Positions 9,315-19,355 of a DNA stretch of 64,000 nt are shown here, piece by piece; position 1 is the first letter of the stretch, and each line of letters starts with the position of its first letter. The DNA comes from Candidozyma auris (lineage: Eukaryota > Ascomycota > Pichiomycetes > Serinales > Metschnikowiaceae), in NCBI RefSeq assembly GCF_003013715.1, contig NC_072818.1, positions 372,001 through 436,000 of the forward strand. Direction: 5' to 3'. Both the position numbers and the translations under genes were made by a program. The notes under the pieces were generated by a model. The model saw nothing but the letters and a program-made list of their open reading frames with translations, did no database searches and had not been told where the DNA came from.

Positions 9315-11126
9315 TTAGTCAAAGCCGAATTCACCCAATTCTTTCTCGAGCTCCAGCCTGCGCTTTTCTAGCTCACTGATATTATCTGAAAGTGCTGGGA
9401 TCTCATCAAATCTTCTTCCTTTTTTGGCATCGTCAATTTGCAGCTCTACCAAGAATTTCTGCTCACTTACAACCATAAGTTCCTCTCGTAACTCCCTTAT
9501 TTGTTTCTTTGTGAGCCTTGGCTTTTGGTCGACTGGGCTAGCTGACGAAGACACTGGTGATGTCACTGTATTTGAAGACACTGAAATCCCTCCAAGCTGA
9601 CCAGACAATCGCTCCCTTTCCAAATTCAGAAAGGAATCATTAGTACGTTTGAATTGAAGTAATGAATCTTGCAAGAAATTAATCATCAGCTTGTACATAT
9701 TTGAAACGAGTGTCGGATTTGTCACGGGTACATGCTTTTTTGTCTGAGGGTCAAGACGAAAGGCCCGTCGTCTAAAGGATGCAGTGACTGTTTCAAAATC
9801 CTTGAGATATTTCATGAGTTTCGCTCGTAACCTATTCGTTTGCTCATTCTGACGATCAAGGTTTTCCAGCACCATCGCTTCATATCGCGGCATGCTATGT
9901 GATATATTTTGTTTTAGGATTAAAAGCTCGTTGTAAGTTGCGAATATTGTGTCAGCTTCATTTGTGTCTTCACCATGGCCCTTTGGTATTATTGTGTTCT
10001 TGCACGCCTTACAACACCTAAAGGAAAATAGACTTGCATACCTCGAAGACTCCGGGTCTAGCAGTATTAGCGAGTTCCAATTGTTCAAAACAAGCGGCAG
10101 GTAGTTCAACGTCGGTAGCATTTTCATGAATATACCAGCTGGCACTACTAACGAGCAGAATGCAGATGGATCGTCAGAGTTCATTGCGAGATCGCTAACG
10201 ATTGTCCCGCATAGCCTGCAATGATGCTTTCTAATGAGAAAATTGAATTGAACGAAGCACAATGGGCAGTGGGTAATCTGGCTGTCGATCTGCCAATTTT
10301 CATATCCGACAATTTCTTTTTCTTTCTCCAAGTATTCCTCTTTTGTATATGGTGGTCTTGGTGCACTAATCATCAGGAAAAGTGAAGTCTTGTTCTCGAT
10401 GTGCCACAAGTAATTTTCACTCATAAGGTGGGCGAGCTTAATAAAACGTTTTTGAAGTATGTCTTTCTTAGATTGCTTCTCGGCAATGCATTCCTTTCTT
10501 TTCTGGAAGAAGTCCTCAGTCAAATCACGGCTGTTTACCTGAGTTCCTAATCTGATCAGAGCTTTGTTGTAATAGCACTTTTCACAGCATCTTGCAAAAA
10601 TTCCAAATGAATCGTACTGCGGCACACCGCCTTTTTCGCTGCTATCACTTAACCTTACTTTGTATCGAGTGTGGTCATTGCAGTAAAGTAATCCACACTT
10701 CCGGCAATTGACTATGCCATTCTTAACGTTGAGAAGCTTTTTGCAGGATTCATCCGAGCAGTGATTAGGTTTCCCAATGAGAGGCTGTTTCCAGTGGGAT
10801 CTTGTTAGCTTATGTTGCTGTCCTGCTCCAGACACTCCCTCGGTAGTGTCCCCGATAGAGTCTCTGAGACCAAACCCATTGCTATTGTCGAAAAGATCTA
10901 GCTTGATTGTCTTTTTCTGAGGTGTGCGCTTTTTTGAGCCCTTAGACTCGGTACGTTCAGTGTGCTCATCGTCAATGTGTCTGTTCAACTGGGTCAATGA
11001 GATCATATCCTCGTCGCATATGGGACATACTAGATGCTCAGTGAACACATCGGTAGAGTCCAGCAATCCAGTGGCAGTAGTCGAATCATCCACGAATGAA
11101 GCACCTGTGGAGGACACTGGTGTCAT
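9315..11126 (-). CDS. VAC1: VAC1/PEP7, FYVE-domain endosomal tethering protein (Rabenosyn-like)
   Basis: Vac1 acts in Golgi-to-endosome vesicle docking, linking PI3P, the Rab Vps21, the SM protein Vps45 and the syntaxin Pep12. A C2H2 finger (CPICDEDM then LNRHIDDEH) lies at about residues 32-56. A first FYVE-like zinc domain spans about 125-190 (NCRKCGLLYCNDH), and a second at about 285-390 has the IRKHHCRLCG signature. The C-terminus is coiled-coil (LREELMVVSEQKFLVELQ), as in the Rab-binding tail of this family. The frame is open to an ATG at 11210, but its first 28 codons look like leader, so I prefer the ATG at 11126 (603 residues); this choice is not certain. A palindromic TCACGTGA lies upstream at 11218-11225. 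Confidence 0.9.
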   Translation of the reverse strand: MTPVSSTGASFVDDSTTATGLLDSTDVFTEHLVCPICDEDMISLTQLNRHIDDEHTERTESKGSKKRTPQKKTIKLDLFDNSNGFGLRDSIGDTTEGVSGAGQQHKLTRSHWKQPLIGKPNHCSDESCKKLLNVKNGIVNCRKCGLLYCNDHTRYKVRLSDSSEKGGVPQYDSFGIFARCCEKCYYNKALIRLGTQVNSRDLTEDFFQKRKECIAEKQSKKDILQKRFIKLAHLMSENYLWHIENKTSLFLMISAPRPPYTKEEYLEKEKEIVGYENWQIDSQITHCPLCFVQFNFLIRKHHCRLCGTIVSDLAMNSDDPSAFCSLVVPAGIFMKMLPTLNYLPLVLNNWNSLILLDPESSRYASLFSFRCCKACKNTIIPKGHGEDTNEADTIFATYNELLILKQNISHSMPRYEAMVLENLDRQNEQTNRLRAKLMKYLKDFETVTASFRRRAFRLDPQTKKHVPVTNPTLVSNMYKLMINFLQDSLLQFKRTNDSFLNLERERLSGQLGGISVSSNTVTSPVSSSASPVDQKPRLTKKQIRELREELMVVSEQKFLVELQIDDAKKGRRFDEIPALSDNISELEKRRLELEKELGEFGFD

Positions 11127-11218
11127 AATCAGACTTAGAATCAAAGCATATATTGATGGGTAGAGAGGTTCGGTTTTATCGCTTATCACTGCGCTTGGGC
11201 AGATAGCCAACCAAGAGT

Positions 11219-11224
11219 CACGTG
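11219..11224. promoter_or_regulatory. CACGTG E-box in palindrome TCACGTGA
   Basis: The octamer TCACGTGA at 11218-11225 lies about 95 bp upstream of the VAC1 start and in the 3' flank of ATP21. It fits a Cbf1/bHLH site. Similar CACGTG hexamers occur at 3360, 12055, 34065 and 50443 in other intergenic gaps. Confidence 0.35.
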
Positions 11225-11490
11225 ATCGTCAACACAGACTGTGACATTTCAATTGCATGTGTACGTAATAACTGATGCACTCAATTTGCCATTCAAAACT
11301 ACATTTCTTCTTTTCTCTTTGTAAAATTTTATTAGGCAGGCTCTGGGCGATGCCTTGATGCGAGCATAGTACATGGTCAAGGAATTCACCGATCCCATCA
11401 TTCAAAACGGTACCTCCTCTTCACTCTATCCGTAATTCATAACTTCAAGTTCTCCAGCATCTGACGATTACTCATTCTTTGCGTCGATGC

Positions 11491-11772
11491 TTACTCCAAC
11501 TTCTGAACCAAGGACTCCAAAACCTTGCCGAAGTCCAAGTTGGGGTCCTCCAACGTCTTCAACGACAACGAAGCACCACTGTTAGGCTGTTCCTTTGGAG
11601 CGTGCAATCTGGCGTACTCGGCCTTGGCCTGCTTGATCAACTTCTCCTTCTTCTTCCATTCCTCGGCCTTGCGCTGTTCACTGACAGCGGACTCCAAGTT
11701 GTATCTGTGAACGGCTCCATAGACGAGACCAGCACCGAGAGCAGAGTATCTTAACACGTTGAACGTCGACAT
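11491..11772 (-). CDS. ATP21: ATP synthase subunit e (mitochondrial F1Fo dimerisation subunit)
   Basis: This 93-residue protein starts MSTFNVLRYSALGAGLVYGA, the conserved membrane anchor of subunit e (Atp21/Tim11). A GxxxG-like glycine stretch (GAGLVYG) in the single transmembrane helix is the motif used for ATP synthase dimerisation in the inner mitochondrial membrane. A charged coiled-coil tail follows (RKAEEWKKKEKLIKQAKAEY). Length matches the S. cerevisiae protein (~96 residues). The start ATG opens directly into conserved sequence. There is no intron. It is transcribed in the same direction as VAC1. Confidence 0.92.
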   Translation of the reverse strand: MSTFNVLRYSALGAGLVYGAVHRYNLESAVSEQRKAEEWKKKEKLIKQAKAEYARLHAPKEQPNSGASLSLKTLEDPNLDFGKVLESLVQKLE

Positions 11773-13510
11773 TGGTAGCTCCAGAGATGTGTTATAATAT
11801 ATATGTAGAGTGTTTGAACTATGGACTCAAGGTTGATTTTTTTTTTTCGCTCGGTTTAACTTTTCTCACTGTAATATGATTGGACGTCCAAAGAGGACAC
11901 CCGTACACCAGGACTTGTTAATCACGGCACGTTTGACGTAAAAATGCCTTCTTAGACGGCAATGTAAGAGGGTGATGATACTAAATCTTGTAATGCGAGG
12001 CACCATACTCGTAGTTATGCTTCAACAATGTGTTGTGGTTGCAGGTTGGAAGTGCACGTGACACAGCTTCAAAGCCCTGAAACAGCATGAAATCAAGTCT
12101 TCTCTTTTTAAGAGTTTAAGATGATGAACTTCTTCATTGTTGACAATTTGAATTGTGTCTCTAGTTTGGCGTATCCATTGGCCTTTCTGTGATGTTAATG
12201 AGGTCGCCTGAAGTGCAAGTTCGCCTGCGAAAACCGCCAGGCTCCACTTGCAGGAATTTGCAGCCAGAGGAAGCGAAATGCAAGAGAGAGAAACTCCAGC
12301 AGGTAATTATATTTTTGCTAATACGAATCAGAAAAAACGAGCTCAACTCCAACATCAATAAGCTATTGTAAGCTCACTCTTCCCAGGGCACCCAAGATGG
12401 TCGACAGCCTCGGTTAGACAAGAACTTACTTGGAGATTGCCATAGGTTCTTCGAAGATAGTTCAGTGAAAATGCCACGAGCGAAGCAGACCATTCCACTC
12501 CGATCGTAAGTCAGAATGAGATACCCGATAAGTAAAAGATTCTCAACTTGGAGCAATTTTTGCCCATCGAGAAACGCTACAATAACGAGTACAAATTACT
12601 CTCTTTCAAGGATGCAACAGAACTTATACACCATCGGCTCACAAGAATGATTATTGATTGAGGAGACTCACTTAGATATACTGAATGAGTTTATGCACCC
12701 AATTTTGGCAAGGCTTAGTGCCTTAAAGAAAAGATCGAAGGCCGTGAGGCAAAAATTACTTTGCGTGCAATCAGGAGGGAGGAGAACTGTAGGGAGACCT
12801 GGCTCGACGGGGCAATCCACGGTAGTCATAGTCTGGTGCTATTGAGCACTGAGTACAAAGAGCATGGCTCAATGGGCGAGATGAGATTCGCTGTTTATAG
12901 TGTCTCTTTATAGCTTACTTGGCTAGACCTGATTGATAAGGAGATCGAATACGACGAGTATTTAGACGTTGAAGAGAAGGTGAACCCAAATGCCGGATTT
13001 GGGTACGGTATGTCTCGACCACCAGACGCTGTGTTAATCCCATCCACGGCCCAGAGTCAAACCGGTTCAAGCATCCTTCAAAGGCTATAATGTTGATAAT
13101 GAGTTCGTACATGATTTCCCTCAACAAGTGGTCGCAGACTCATGGCCAATAAACCTACCACTTACTCCACCTTCTCTTGCTGATGGCAATGAAGAGCCTG
13201 ACTTATGCTTACATAATAGCTTTTTCCTTCTTGCTTCTAATATTTATTTTCAATTGTTCAAGTCTTCGGTTCCAAGTAGCCCTTCGAGTTCAAAAACGTA
13301 AATCATCCAGCATGGACGTTGCCCACCAGCCTCAGATCGGCTCGCAGTTTGTCGCACTTGGTGATCTCATACACTATTCACTCACGTACAGCTTACAGCT
13401 TTTCATAAATCTCATCACATATCAGCGAGTATCCTTTTCGGGACGCGGACTCTCATTTGCTCCTCCAAAATTGCATGCGCGTGTATTTGCTCTTTTGCTT
13501 CTTACTCCCC
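11773..13510. other. long intergenic region between ATP21 and PTC7
   Basis: About 1.7 kb without a supported gene. Short frames on both strands (for example 12654-12845 and 12915-13127) have no family resemblance and mostly lack an ATG start. A CACGTG hexamer lies at 12055-12060. The region must contain the divergent promoters of ATP21 (leftward) and PTC7 (rightward). A 132-codon frame at 13177-13575 overlaps the PTC7 start and is probably accidental. Confidence 0.5.
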
Positions 13511-14653
13511 ATGCTCTTGTCAGCTCTAACCAAAAGAGCCCTAGTTGGGTACACTTCCCACCACGCTGCCTCTGAATGTCTCCAAACTGCTGCGTTCAAA
13601 AGATATTTTTCGTTTTCGTCGTTCAGCAGGGCACCAAAGAACTCTGCATCGAACCCCGAAGATACCTCAGACAACCAATGGAGCTCCAGTGAATCAGAAG
13701 CCTCCTTTGATGGATCCAATTCCTCGTCATCAGCAGGTGCTGCTTCTTCAACGTCTGCATCATATAACTACGACAAGTCTTCGATTGATAGGATAGTCAA
13801 TTTCAATGTGGCGGTGGCTTTTCAACCTAAGAATCGTACAAAGTCCAATGTATTCACAAGAAACACTAAGCTTACACCAGCAGAATTGCTGCCCTCGGGC
13901 GAGGATAACTTGTTCGTAACGACACAGTCTTCGGATGGCTACTTTGCTTTGGGTGTAGCTGATGGCGTCGGCGGATGGGCTGAAGCCGGGTACGATTCCT
14001 CAGCCATTTCTAGGGAACTCTGCCACAGTATGAAGACCATCTTTGAGAATGCATCCAAACAACACTCTCTCACACCCAAATCTCTTCTTTGCAGTGCTTT
14101 TGATGAGATTGCTAAATCCCCAAAAGTGGAAATTGGTGGAACTACTGCATGTCTTGGAATCATATCCCCTGATAGAAAACTCAAGGTAGCCAACTTGGGT
14201 GACTCTTGGTGTGGTGTATTCAGAGACTGCAAGCTCGTGGAGGAGACTCAATTCCAGACTCACAACTTCAACACTCCTTATCAGTTGGCAAAAATTCCGC
14301 AACAGATTTTGCAGGCTGCAGCTCGTCAGGGCAAGAAATACATCACCGATTCACCTCAACAGAGTGACGAGTACGCTTGGCAACTTCAAAAAGGAGACCT
14401 TGTGCTTTTTGCTACCGATGGTGTCACTGATAATGTTGTTCCGCAAGACATCGAGGTGTTTTTGAAGGACAAAAGAGACAAGAAGGCTCCGTTGGCTGAC
14501 ACCGCCACAAGCTTGGTCAAGGAAGTTGTCAAGGTTTCTAAGGATCAGAATTTCCCGAGTGCCTTTGCTCAAGAGTTGTCCAGACTTACCGGTCAAAAAT
14601 ATTTGGGTGGAAAAGAAGACGATGTAACAGTAGTTATGGTAGAAGTGCTTTAA
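13511..14653 (+). CDS. PTC7: PTC7-type mitochondrial PP2C protein phosphatase
   Basis: Ptc7 is a metal-dependent Ser/Thr phosphatase; in S. cerevisiae it dephosphorylates mitochondrial proteins including coenzyme Q factor Coq7. PP2C motifs are visible: LGVADGVGGWAEAGYD (metal-binding Asp and Gly), GGTTACLGIISPDRKLKVAN, NLGDSWCGVFRD, LVLFATDGVTDNV and the final KEDDVTVVMVEV. The ATG at 13511 gives 380 residues with a basic, Ser-rich presequence (MLLSALTKRALVGYTSHH) that fits mitochondrial import. An in-frame ATG 36 nt upstream (13475) would add the hydrophobic MRVYLLFCFLLP and make a signal-anchor-like N-terminus. I see no intron, whereas S. cerevisiae PTC7 makes two isoforms by splicing. It is convergent with NMD2, 40 bp away. 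Confidence 0.88.
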   Translation: MLLSALTKRALVGYTSHHAASECLQTAAFKRYFSFSSFSRAPKNSASNPEDTSDNQWSSSESEASFDGSNSSSSAGAASSTSASYNYDKSSIDRIVNFNVAVAFQPKNRTKSNVFTRNTKLTPAELLPSGEDNLFVTTQSSDGYFALGVADGVGGWAEAGYDSSAISRELCHSMKTIFENASKQHSLTPKSLLCSAFDEIAKSPKVEIGGTTACLGIISPDRKLKVANLGDSWCGVFRDCKLVEETQFQTHNFNTPYQLAKIPQQILQAAARQGKKYITDSPQQSDEYAWQLQKGDLVLFATDGVTDNVVPQDIEVFLKDKRDKKAPLADTATSLVKEVVKVSKDQNFPSAFAQELSRLTGQKYLGGKEDDVTVVMVEVL

Positions 14654-14693
14654 GTAGAATTTAGAACTAATGGATTGTAACTTAAATAAAGAG

Positions 14694-17600
14694 TTATTCC
14701 ATGTTGTTGATCAAGCGAATAATCTTATCTCTATTCGCTTTCTGCGCAGCCTGTTCTCTGACAACCCTATCGACAAACTGGTTGTCGGAAGGTAGATGCA
14801 TCTCTTTAACATTGTTCTTTCTTGAAAGAAAACTGAACTTTACACTTCCGTTAGGTAGAACTCCACATGTGTTGTTCACTGCTTCGTTCTGCGTACCGGC
14901 AAGTGTGGAGGGTGCTGGGATTCTGAATGTACCTCTAGATTTTGATTGTGATAAATTTAAAGATTCTTGCAATGCATCACGTATGCCCGCATCGATGGTG
15001 TCAGCGAACTTTTTATCCTCCTCTGTGACCTCAATCTTTCTTGCCCAGGGAGCGTGGTCTTCCTCTTCCTCTTCAGCAGTATCCTCAACTAATTCATCGA
15101 CTAGACCCTCATCTTCGTCTTCATGATCGTCCTCGTCATCCGAATCTTCATCCTCTCTGGTGATGTCACCACTTGCGTCTTTATGTGATTCGTCGTCAGA
15201 GGTCTCGTCGTCTGATCGAAGCTCTTCTTCAGTATTCATTCCAGATTCATCATCATCGGAACTAAACTCCACAGCATCGTTTTCGGAGTCGTCGATAATT
15301 GTCTCTTCTTCAATTACAGGCTCCTTACTCTGAGAGTTGAAATTCTGAAGTAGGGAGAGTGCACGCGAGGGATCATCACGAGCAGGAGAGATGAACGTTT
15401 TGGAGTAGACTTCCTCGACAGCAAAGTGTATCTCACGCGGTAGTGGTTTCTTCTTTGTCAGAATATAGTACTGTAGAAAGGTGAGAAAGCCTTCCAATGA
15501 TTTTGTGCTTCCTGTCAAGAGACCAGCTTGCTCTACCTTGGAAAAGCTGATATTATTTAACAACGTACAACACAAGCCGATCCTGAAATAGTTGTCATAA
15601 GGATCTATGTCGAGAGTTGAACCCGGAAGTGGTAGGTTATTTGGATGGCCCCAAGTAACAATCTTAAAAAGCAAATCAATAATACAGCGAAAGCTAAGAA
15701 CTTTGTTTTTGTAAAGTGCAACGAAAAAGCGTATTTGAGCCACTCTTGCCAAGTTTTGCCTGTAATCGTTCAACTCTAAGCCCCTGATCACCTTCTCAGT
15801 CAATGCATCAACAATAAGAGGTGCGAGAACCTTTCCTTGTGTTCCCAAATGCTTCAACAATTTGGCATACATATCGAGCTTATCAAGCCCAAGCTCCTCA
15901 GGTCGCAGGTAGATCGAAACAAAGGTATCGCGGGCATCAGCGCTATATTTGAACTTTATTTTACCAAGCAACCAGGCTTGTTTATAAAGCTTACTGTCCA
16001 ATAGAACATTCTTAAGCATTTGACTGACGAAGTCCTGTAATGGTGTCATCTCCGCTGTAGTAGCCTTGACTTTGTTTTTTGTTGCTGTGAAGGAATTGAC
16101 AATTAAGAACATATTGCGTAGAGATAACTTCTCGTTTACGGAAAGTCTTGATGACTTTGACTGCTTGCTCAAAAGTGCAAGCATCTCACGTGTAGTTTCT
16201 TGGTACTCACTCTCAAGAAGCAAAAATTTTCCACATCTTTCATAGAATATCAGCAAAATATCAGCATTGTTCGTTCCCTCTATATTTAGTGTAAGCCTCC
16301 GTATTTTGTGGAAGACAACATGGGTTGGGATGAGATTAAATTTGATAAGTTCAATGAAGAAGTAAAGGTTCTTGAAGTTGATGATATCTCCATAAATCTG
16401 CGAGCGAAATCCTCTGTCCAATGCATCAATGAGCTCAGTTATGAGATCTGGGAAAAACGACTCGTTGATTTTAAGGAAACGAGCAAAAAGATTTACATTG
16501 TCGACCTTCTTCACCTCTAGGAAGAAGCGCAAGATCCTGTTATGTGTGGCCTTGTTAGATGGGATGAAGGTGTGCAATTCAGCAGTAAGCTTATCAATAT
16601 CCTCTTCAGTGGTAGAAAGCTCAAGTTTTTCCAAAAAGCGATTGACAATCTCACCCTCTGAAAGCTTCGCGTACTCCTTCTTTTTTAGCTTTGGCCCCTC
16701 TGAGGCTACGACGCTTTCATAATTGGGAACTTTCTTGTAGAAATTCCTTTCACGCTGATCTTCCCACCATCCCTTCGTCTCCTCCTCATGAGAAGCCTTC
16801 ACGATAACATCTGACTCGTTATTCTTAGTCTGTACCGAGACGTCGATAGGTGGCATTTCTTTGTTTAAAAGTTCGGCAAGAGTAGGGCAGCCATGATCCA
16901 AAGCCTCAAGAACTTGAGTAAGCTCCTTGAGCTCTTGCTCTCTTTCCTCGAGGACCCTACCCGTACGGATCATAGCTTTCTTGTTACTCAATTCAAGCTT
17001 TGTTTTTTCCCTGTGCAATGACTTTAGGAGCCCAACAACCTTATCAAAGTACATAGAGCATATCTGCTGTAAGGTATTCAAGCAGGAATCAGGAATTTGG
17101 GTTCTGTTCTCCTCTTTTAGTAAAAAGGCGTAGCGCTTCAACCATGAGATCATTACCGGCAATGCATGAGCTTTTGGGAACTGATAAGATAGAACATCTT
17201 TCAAAAGTGGAACCAAAATGAAGTCGTTTGGAGATTTTGAAGCCAACTTAAGAGCTGAAGTGCTGAGAAGCTCTGAGTCGCATTGCCTTAGTGAGGTAGC
17301 AACTCCAGTCAAAGAAAGCTCCGTAATAAGCTTCAAGAGCAGCCTCTGCTTCACCGCCAAGTCCAGCTGCTCCTTTTCAACAATAGCATTGACCACGTGA
17401 GACAAGTAAGAGGGCGTAAACAGAAGATTGAGGCGTTGGTGAAGAGCATTGATGATCTCCACCGCTGCCATTATATCATCGTTTTTCGAAACCTTCAATG
17501 TGCCCTCGAAAGCTGGTCCCACAATCTCTGTCAGATACTTCTCTAAGCTCAAAGTTTCGACATCCTTGAGGATTTGCTTATACTGATCAGCGTTGAAAGA

Positions 17601-17741
17601 ACTCTTAAGCTTTTTCACGAAGCCAGTGTTCTTCTTCAAACTCAGGTCCTGTTTTCCGGCGAGCTTGAAAACCACCTCGCCTGCCCAAGCACGTTCGTTA
17701 AGTTCACGGAGCTCTAAGTATCGCAAATGGTCATTGGACAT
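14694..17741 (-). CDS. NMD2: NMD2/UPF2, nonsense-mediated mRNA decay factor
   Basis: Upf2 bridges Upf1 and Upf3 on mRNAs with premature stops and stimulates Upf1. The 1015-residue protein (S. cerevisiae 1089) opens with LRELNERAWAGE and NTGFVKKLK, matching the family N-terminus. MIF4G-type helical repeats fill about residues 30-780. A very acidic stretch at about 807-894 is typical of Upf2, and the conserved Upf1-binding tail follows, with VKFSFLSRKNNVKEMHLP and a basic end. The ATG at 17741 opens into conserved sequence. The S. cerevisiae gene has a 5' intron; I do not see one here, though a tiny upstream exon cannot be excluded. It is convergent with PTC7. Confidence 0.93.
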   Translation of the reverse strand: MSNDHLRYLELRELNERAWAGEVVFKLAGKQDLSLKKNTGFVKKLKSSFNADQYKQILKDVETLSLEKYLTEIVGPAFEGTLKVSKNDDIMAAVEIINALHQRLNLLFTPSYLSHVVNAIVEKEQLDLAVKQRLLLKLITELSLTGVATSLRQCDSELLSTSALKLASKSPNDFILVPLLKDVLSYQFPKAHALPVMISWLKRYAFLLKEENRTQIPDSCLNTLQQICSMYFDKVVGLLKSLHREKTKLELSNKKAMIRTGRVLEEREQELKELTQVLEALDHGCPTLAELLNKEMPPIDVSVQTKNNESDVIVKASHEEETKGWWEDQRERNFYKKVPNYESVVASEGPKLKKKEYAKLSEGEIVNRFLEKLELSTTEEDIDKLTAELHTFIPSNKATHNRILRFFLEVKKVDNVNLFARFLKINESFFPDLITELIDALDRGFRSQIYGDIINFKNLYFFIELIKFNLIPTHVVFHKIRRLTLNIEGTNNADILLIFYERCGKFLLLESEYQETTREMLALLSKQSKSSRLSVNEKLSLRNMFLIVNSFTATKNKVKATTAEMTPLQDFVSQMLKNVLLDSKLYKQAWLLGKIKFKYSADARDTFVSIYLRPEELGLDKLDMYAKLLKHLGTQGKVLAPLIVDALTEKVIRGLELNDYRQNLARVAQIRFFVALYKNKVLSFRCIIDLLFKIVTWGHPNNLPLPGSTLDIDPYDNYFRIGLCCTLLNNISFSKVEQAGLLTGSTKSLEGFLTFLQYYILTKKKPLPREIHFAVEEVYSKTFISPARDDPSRALSLLQNFNSQSKEPVIEEETIIDDSENDAVEFSSDDDESGMNTEEELRSDDETSDDESHKDASGDITREDEDSDDEDDHEDEDEGLVDELVEDTAEEEEEDHAPWARKIEVTEEDKKFADTIDAGIRDALQESLNLSQSKSRGTFRIPAPSTLAGTQNEAVNNTCGVLPNGSVKFSFLSRKNNVKEMHLPSDNQFVDRVVREQAAQKANRDKIIRLINNME

Positions 17742-18299
17742 TAAAGATGCGACAACCCTGTGGGAGATGTACTTGCAATGGGAGAAGGCTCTTTACATCA
17801 ACTGCGCGCACTTTCAGTGGTACATGGGTAGGAATGTATGGACAGCCAACTGCCAGCTTGGGGAATAAGGATACACTAATCGAGGACAGTAGAGAAAATT
17901 AGATTAGAATTCGAGGGACACATGTACAACTATGCTACTATACATGGATGATACTTTTTTGGAATAGTTGGAAAGGTCGCCTGAGCTCTCCATTGGAATC
18001 TTGTATGTACTTGAGAATTTGGTCAAAATTTGCCTTATATTCAAACATCATTTCCTAATCTATAGCTGTCGTATTGCTAACCCCAGATGCAATGATCAGC
18101 AAGTGAATAATGGCTATTGAGGTAAATGAAATAGCGCAACAAAGGAGAAGATCTTTTCATTCTCGACCATAATTCCTTCTATTTTAAGAAGGGTTGTAGC
18201 CAGAATATATCAAATACTGGCAGCTTCAAAAGCATAACCGTTATACATCATCATGGTTCTCTTTATACATTGAGCATTTCAATGCTCCAAACACGCTAT
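17742..18299. other. intergenic region between NMD2 and MRPL35
   Basis: About 560 bp separating two genes on the minus strand; it should hold the NMD2 promoter and the MRPL35 terminator. I see no gene, repeat or RNA. Confidence 0.6.
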
Positions 18300-19355
18300 T
18301 TACACAAGTGGCTTGTTGCCTCTAACTCTCCTAAACACACGACCCTTTGGAAGACCGAAGCGTTCTCTTGTCTCGTTGACAGATCTGTCGAAGACTTGTC
18401 TCCACACATGAGCGCCAACAGCGGTAAGACCATTATCAGCAGCGAACTTTCTGATGTCAAACTTGTCTGGGTTGAATGACAAGTTGTCGAGTTTCTTAGA
18501 TTGTCTAAACACCCATAAACAAGCTCTTTGTTTCTGAGCGTTCTTCTCTGGAACGAGTGGTGTGTACTGGTGGAAAATGTACTCCGGGTTCGACAAAAGC
18601 TTGGCGGGCAGAATCAAGTTGTCTGTGTATGTCAAAGGCACGTTGTGCAAACCGTAGTTGAGAGAAGTCTTGAAAGAGTTTCTCTTTAAGTCTGGAGTGT
18701 CTGGGTTGATAAGCACAGCAGTGTAGAGACCCAAATCGTAGTCAGAGGTATCGAACTCCTGGACTTTTATGGTAGGTGGCACCGAAACAGCAAACGCTGG
18801 CAACACCGTACCTGGCTCAATGTCTCCAACGAACTCACTGCGAGTGTTGTGTCCAAATTTCACCTTGACATCAGCCTTAGGGTCTAATGTGGGCATAGTA
18901 TCAGGGATAACATGTAGGGTCTCCAATCTTTGCATCGTGAGCATGAGGTCGTAACTCCTCCATTTTTCCTCCGCAAGATGTCTGTAAACAGGCAACGACA
19001 AATCGTACTTACCCGTTTCGAAGTTGTGCAATACCTCAGGGTTCTCAAGCTCGGCCTTCACGAGAAGTTCGTTATCACCAGTGGTTTCAGCCTTTTTGTA
19101 TATTCTCTCAGCCTCCTTCTCTAGCAATTCATAAGCCTGCTTGAATGTTGGGTCGATAAGCTCTGGAGAATGGTAGCTTTTTCTGTGAGTTTCAACATGG
19201 TACGAGTGAGGACCCTCAGCAGAGATGCCGTTGAAAAGATCGCTTCTGAACTTGTCGTTGTCGATCTTCAACGCCGGCGATCTCTTCTGAAACTCGCTCC
19301 AGACGCCCAAAGTTCTTGCTTTGGACGCAAAGCTCCGACTAATTCTTAGACTCAT
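18300..19355 (-). CDS. MRPL35: MRPL35 (mL38), mitochondrial large-subunit ribosomal protein with PEBP fold
   Basis: This is the mitoribosome large-subunit protein mL38, which carries a phosphatidylethanolamine-binding-protein-like fold. The mature part has family blocks VWSEFQKRSPALKIDNDKFRS, MLTMQRLETLHVIPDTMPTLDP and a PEBP-like region with VLINPDTPDLKRNSFKTSLNYG. The frame is open to an ATG at 19451, but the ATG at 19355 starts a clean presequence (MSLRISRSFASKARTLG) with Arg, Ser and no acids, so I prefer it (351 residues, near the S. cerevisiae 367). It ends with an Arg-rich tail expected for rRNA contact. Confidence 0.88.
   Translation of the reverse strand: MSLRISRSFASKARTLGVWSEFQKRSPALKIDNDKFRSDLFNGISAEGPHSYHVETHRKSYHSPELIDPTFKQAYELLEKEAERIYKKAETTGDNELLVKAELENPEVLHNFETGKYDLSLPVYRHLAEEKWRSYDLMLTMQRLETLHVIPDTMPTLDPKADVKVKFGHNTRSEFVGDIEPGTVLPAFAVSVPPTIKVQEFDTSDYDLGLYTAVLINPDTPDLKRNSFKTSLNYGLHNVPLTYTDNLILPAKLLSNPEYIFHQYTPLVPEKNAQKQRACLWVFRQSKKLDNLSFNPDKFDIRKFAADNGLTAVGAHVWRQVFDRSVNETRERFGLPKGRVFRRVRGNKPLV

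Noticed and set aside
9315..11210. VAC1 starting at ATG 11210
   Set aside because: The extra 28 residues precede the ATG that opens the Ser/Asp-rich N-terminus and show no conserved feature; the ATG at 11126 is more likely. Left open.
13177..13575. 132-codon frame with a hydrophobic N-terminus overlapping the PTC7 start
   Set aside because: It overlaps the coding start of PTC7 in another phase and has no recognisable domain; the PTC7 frame is far better supported.
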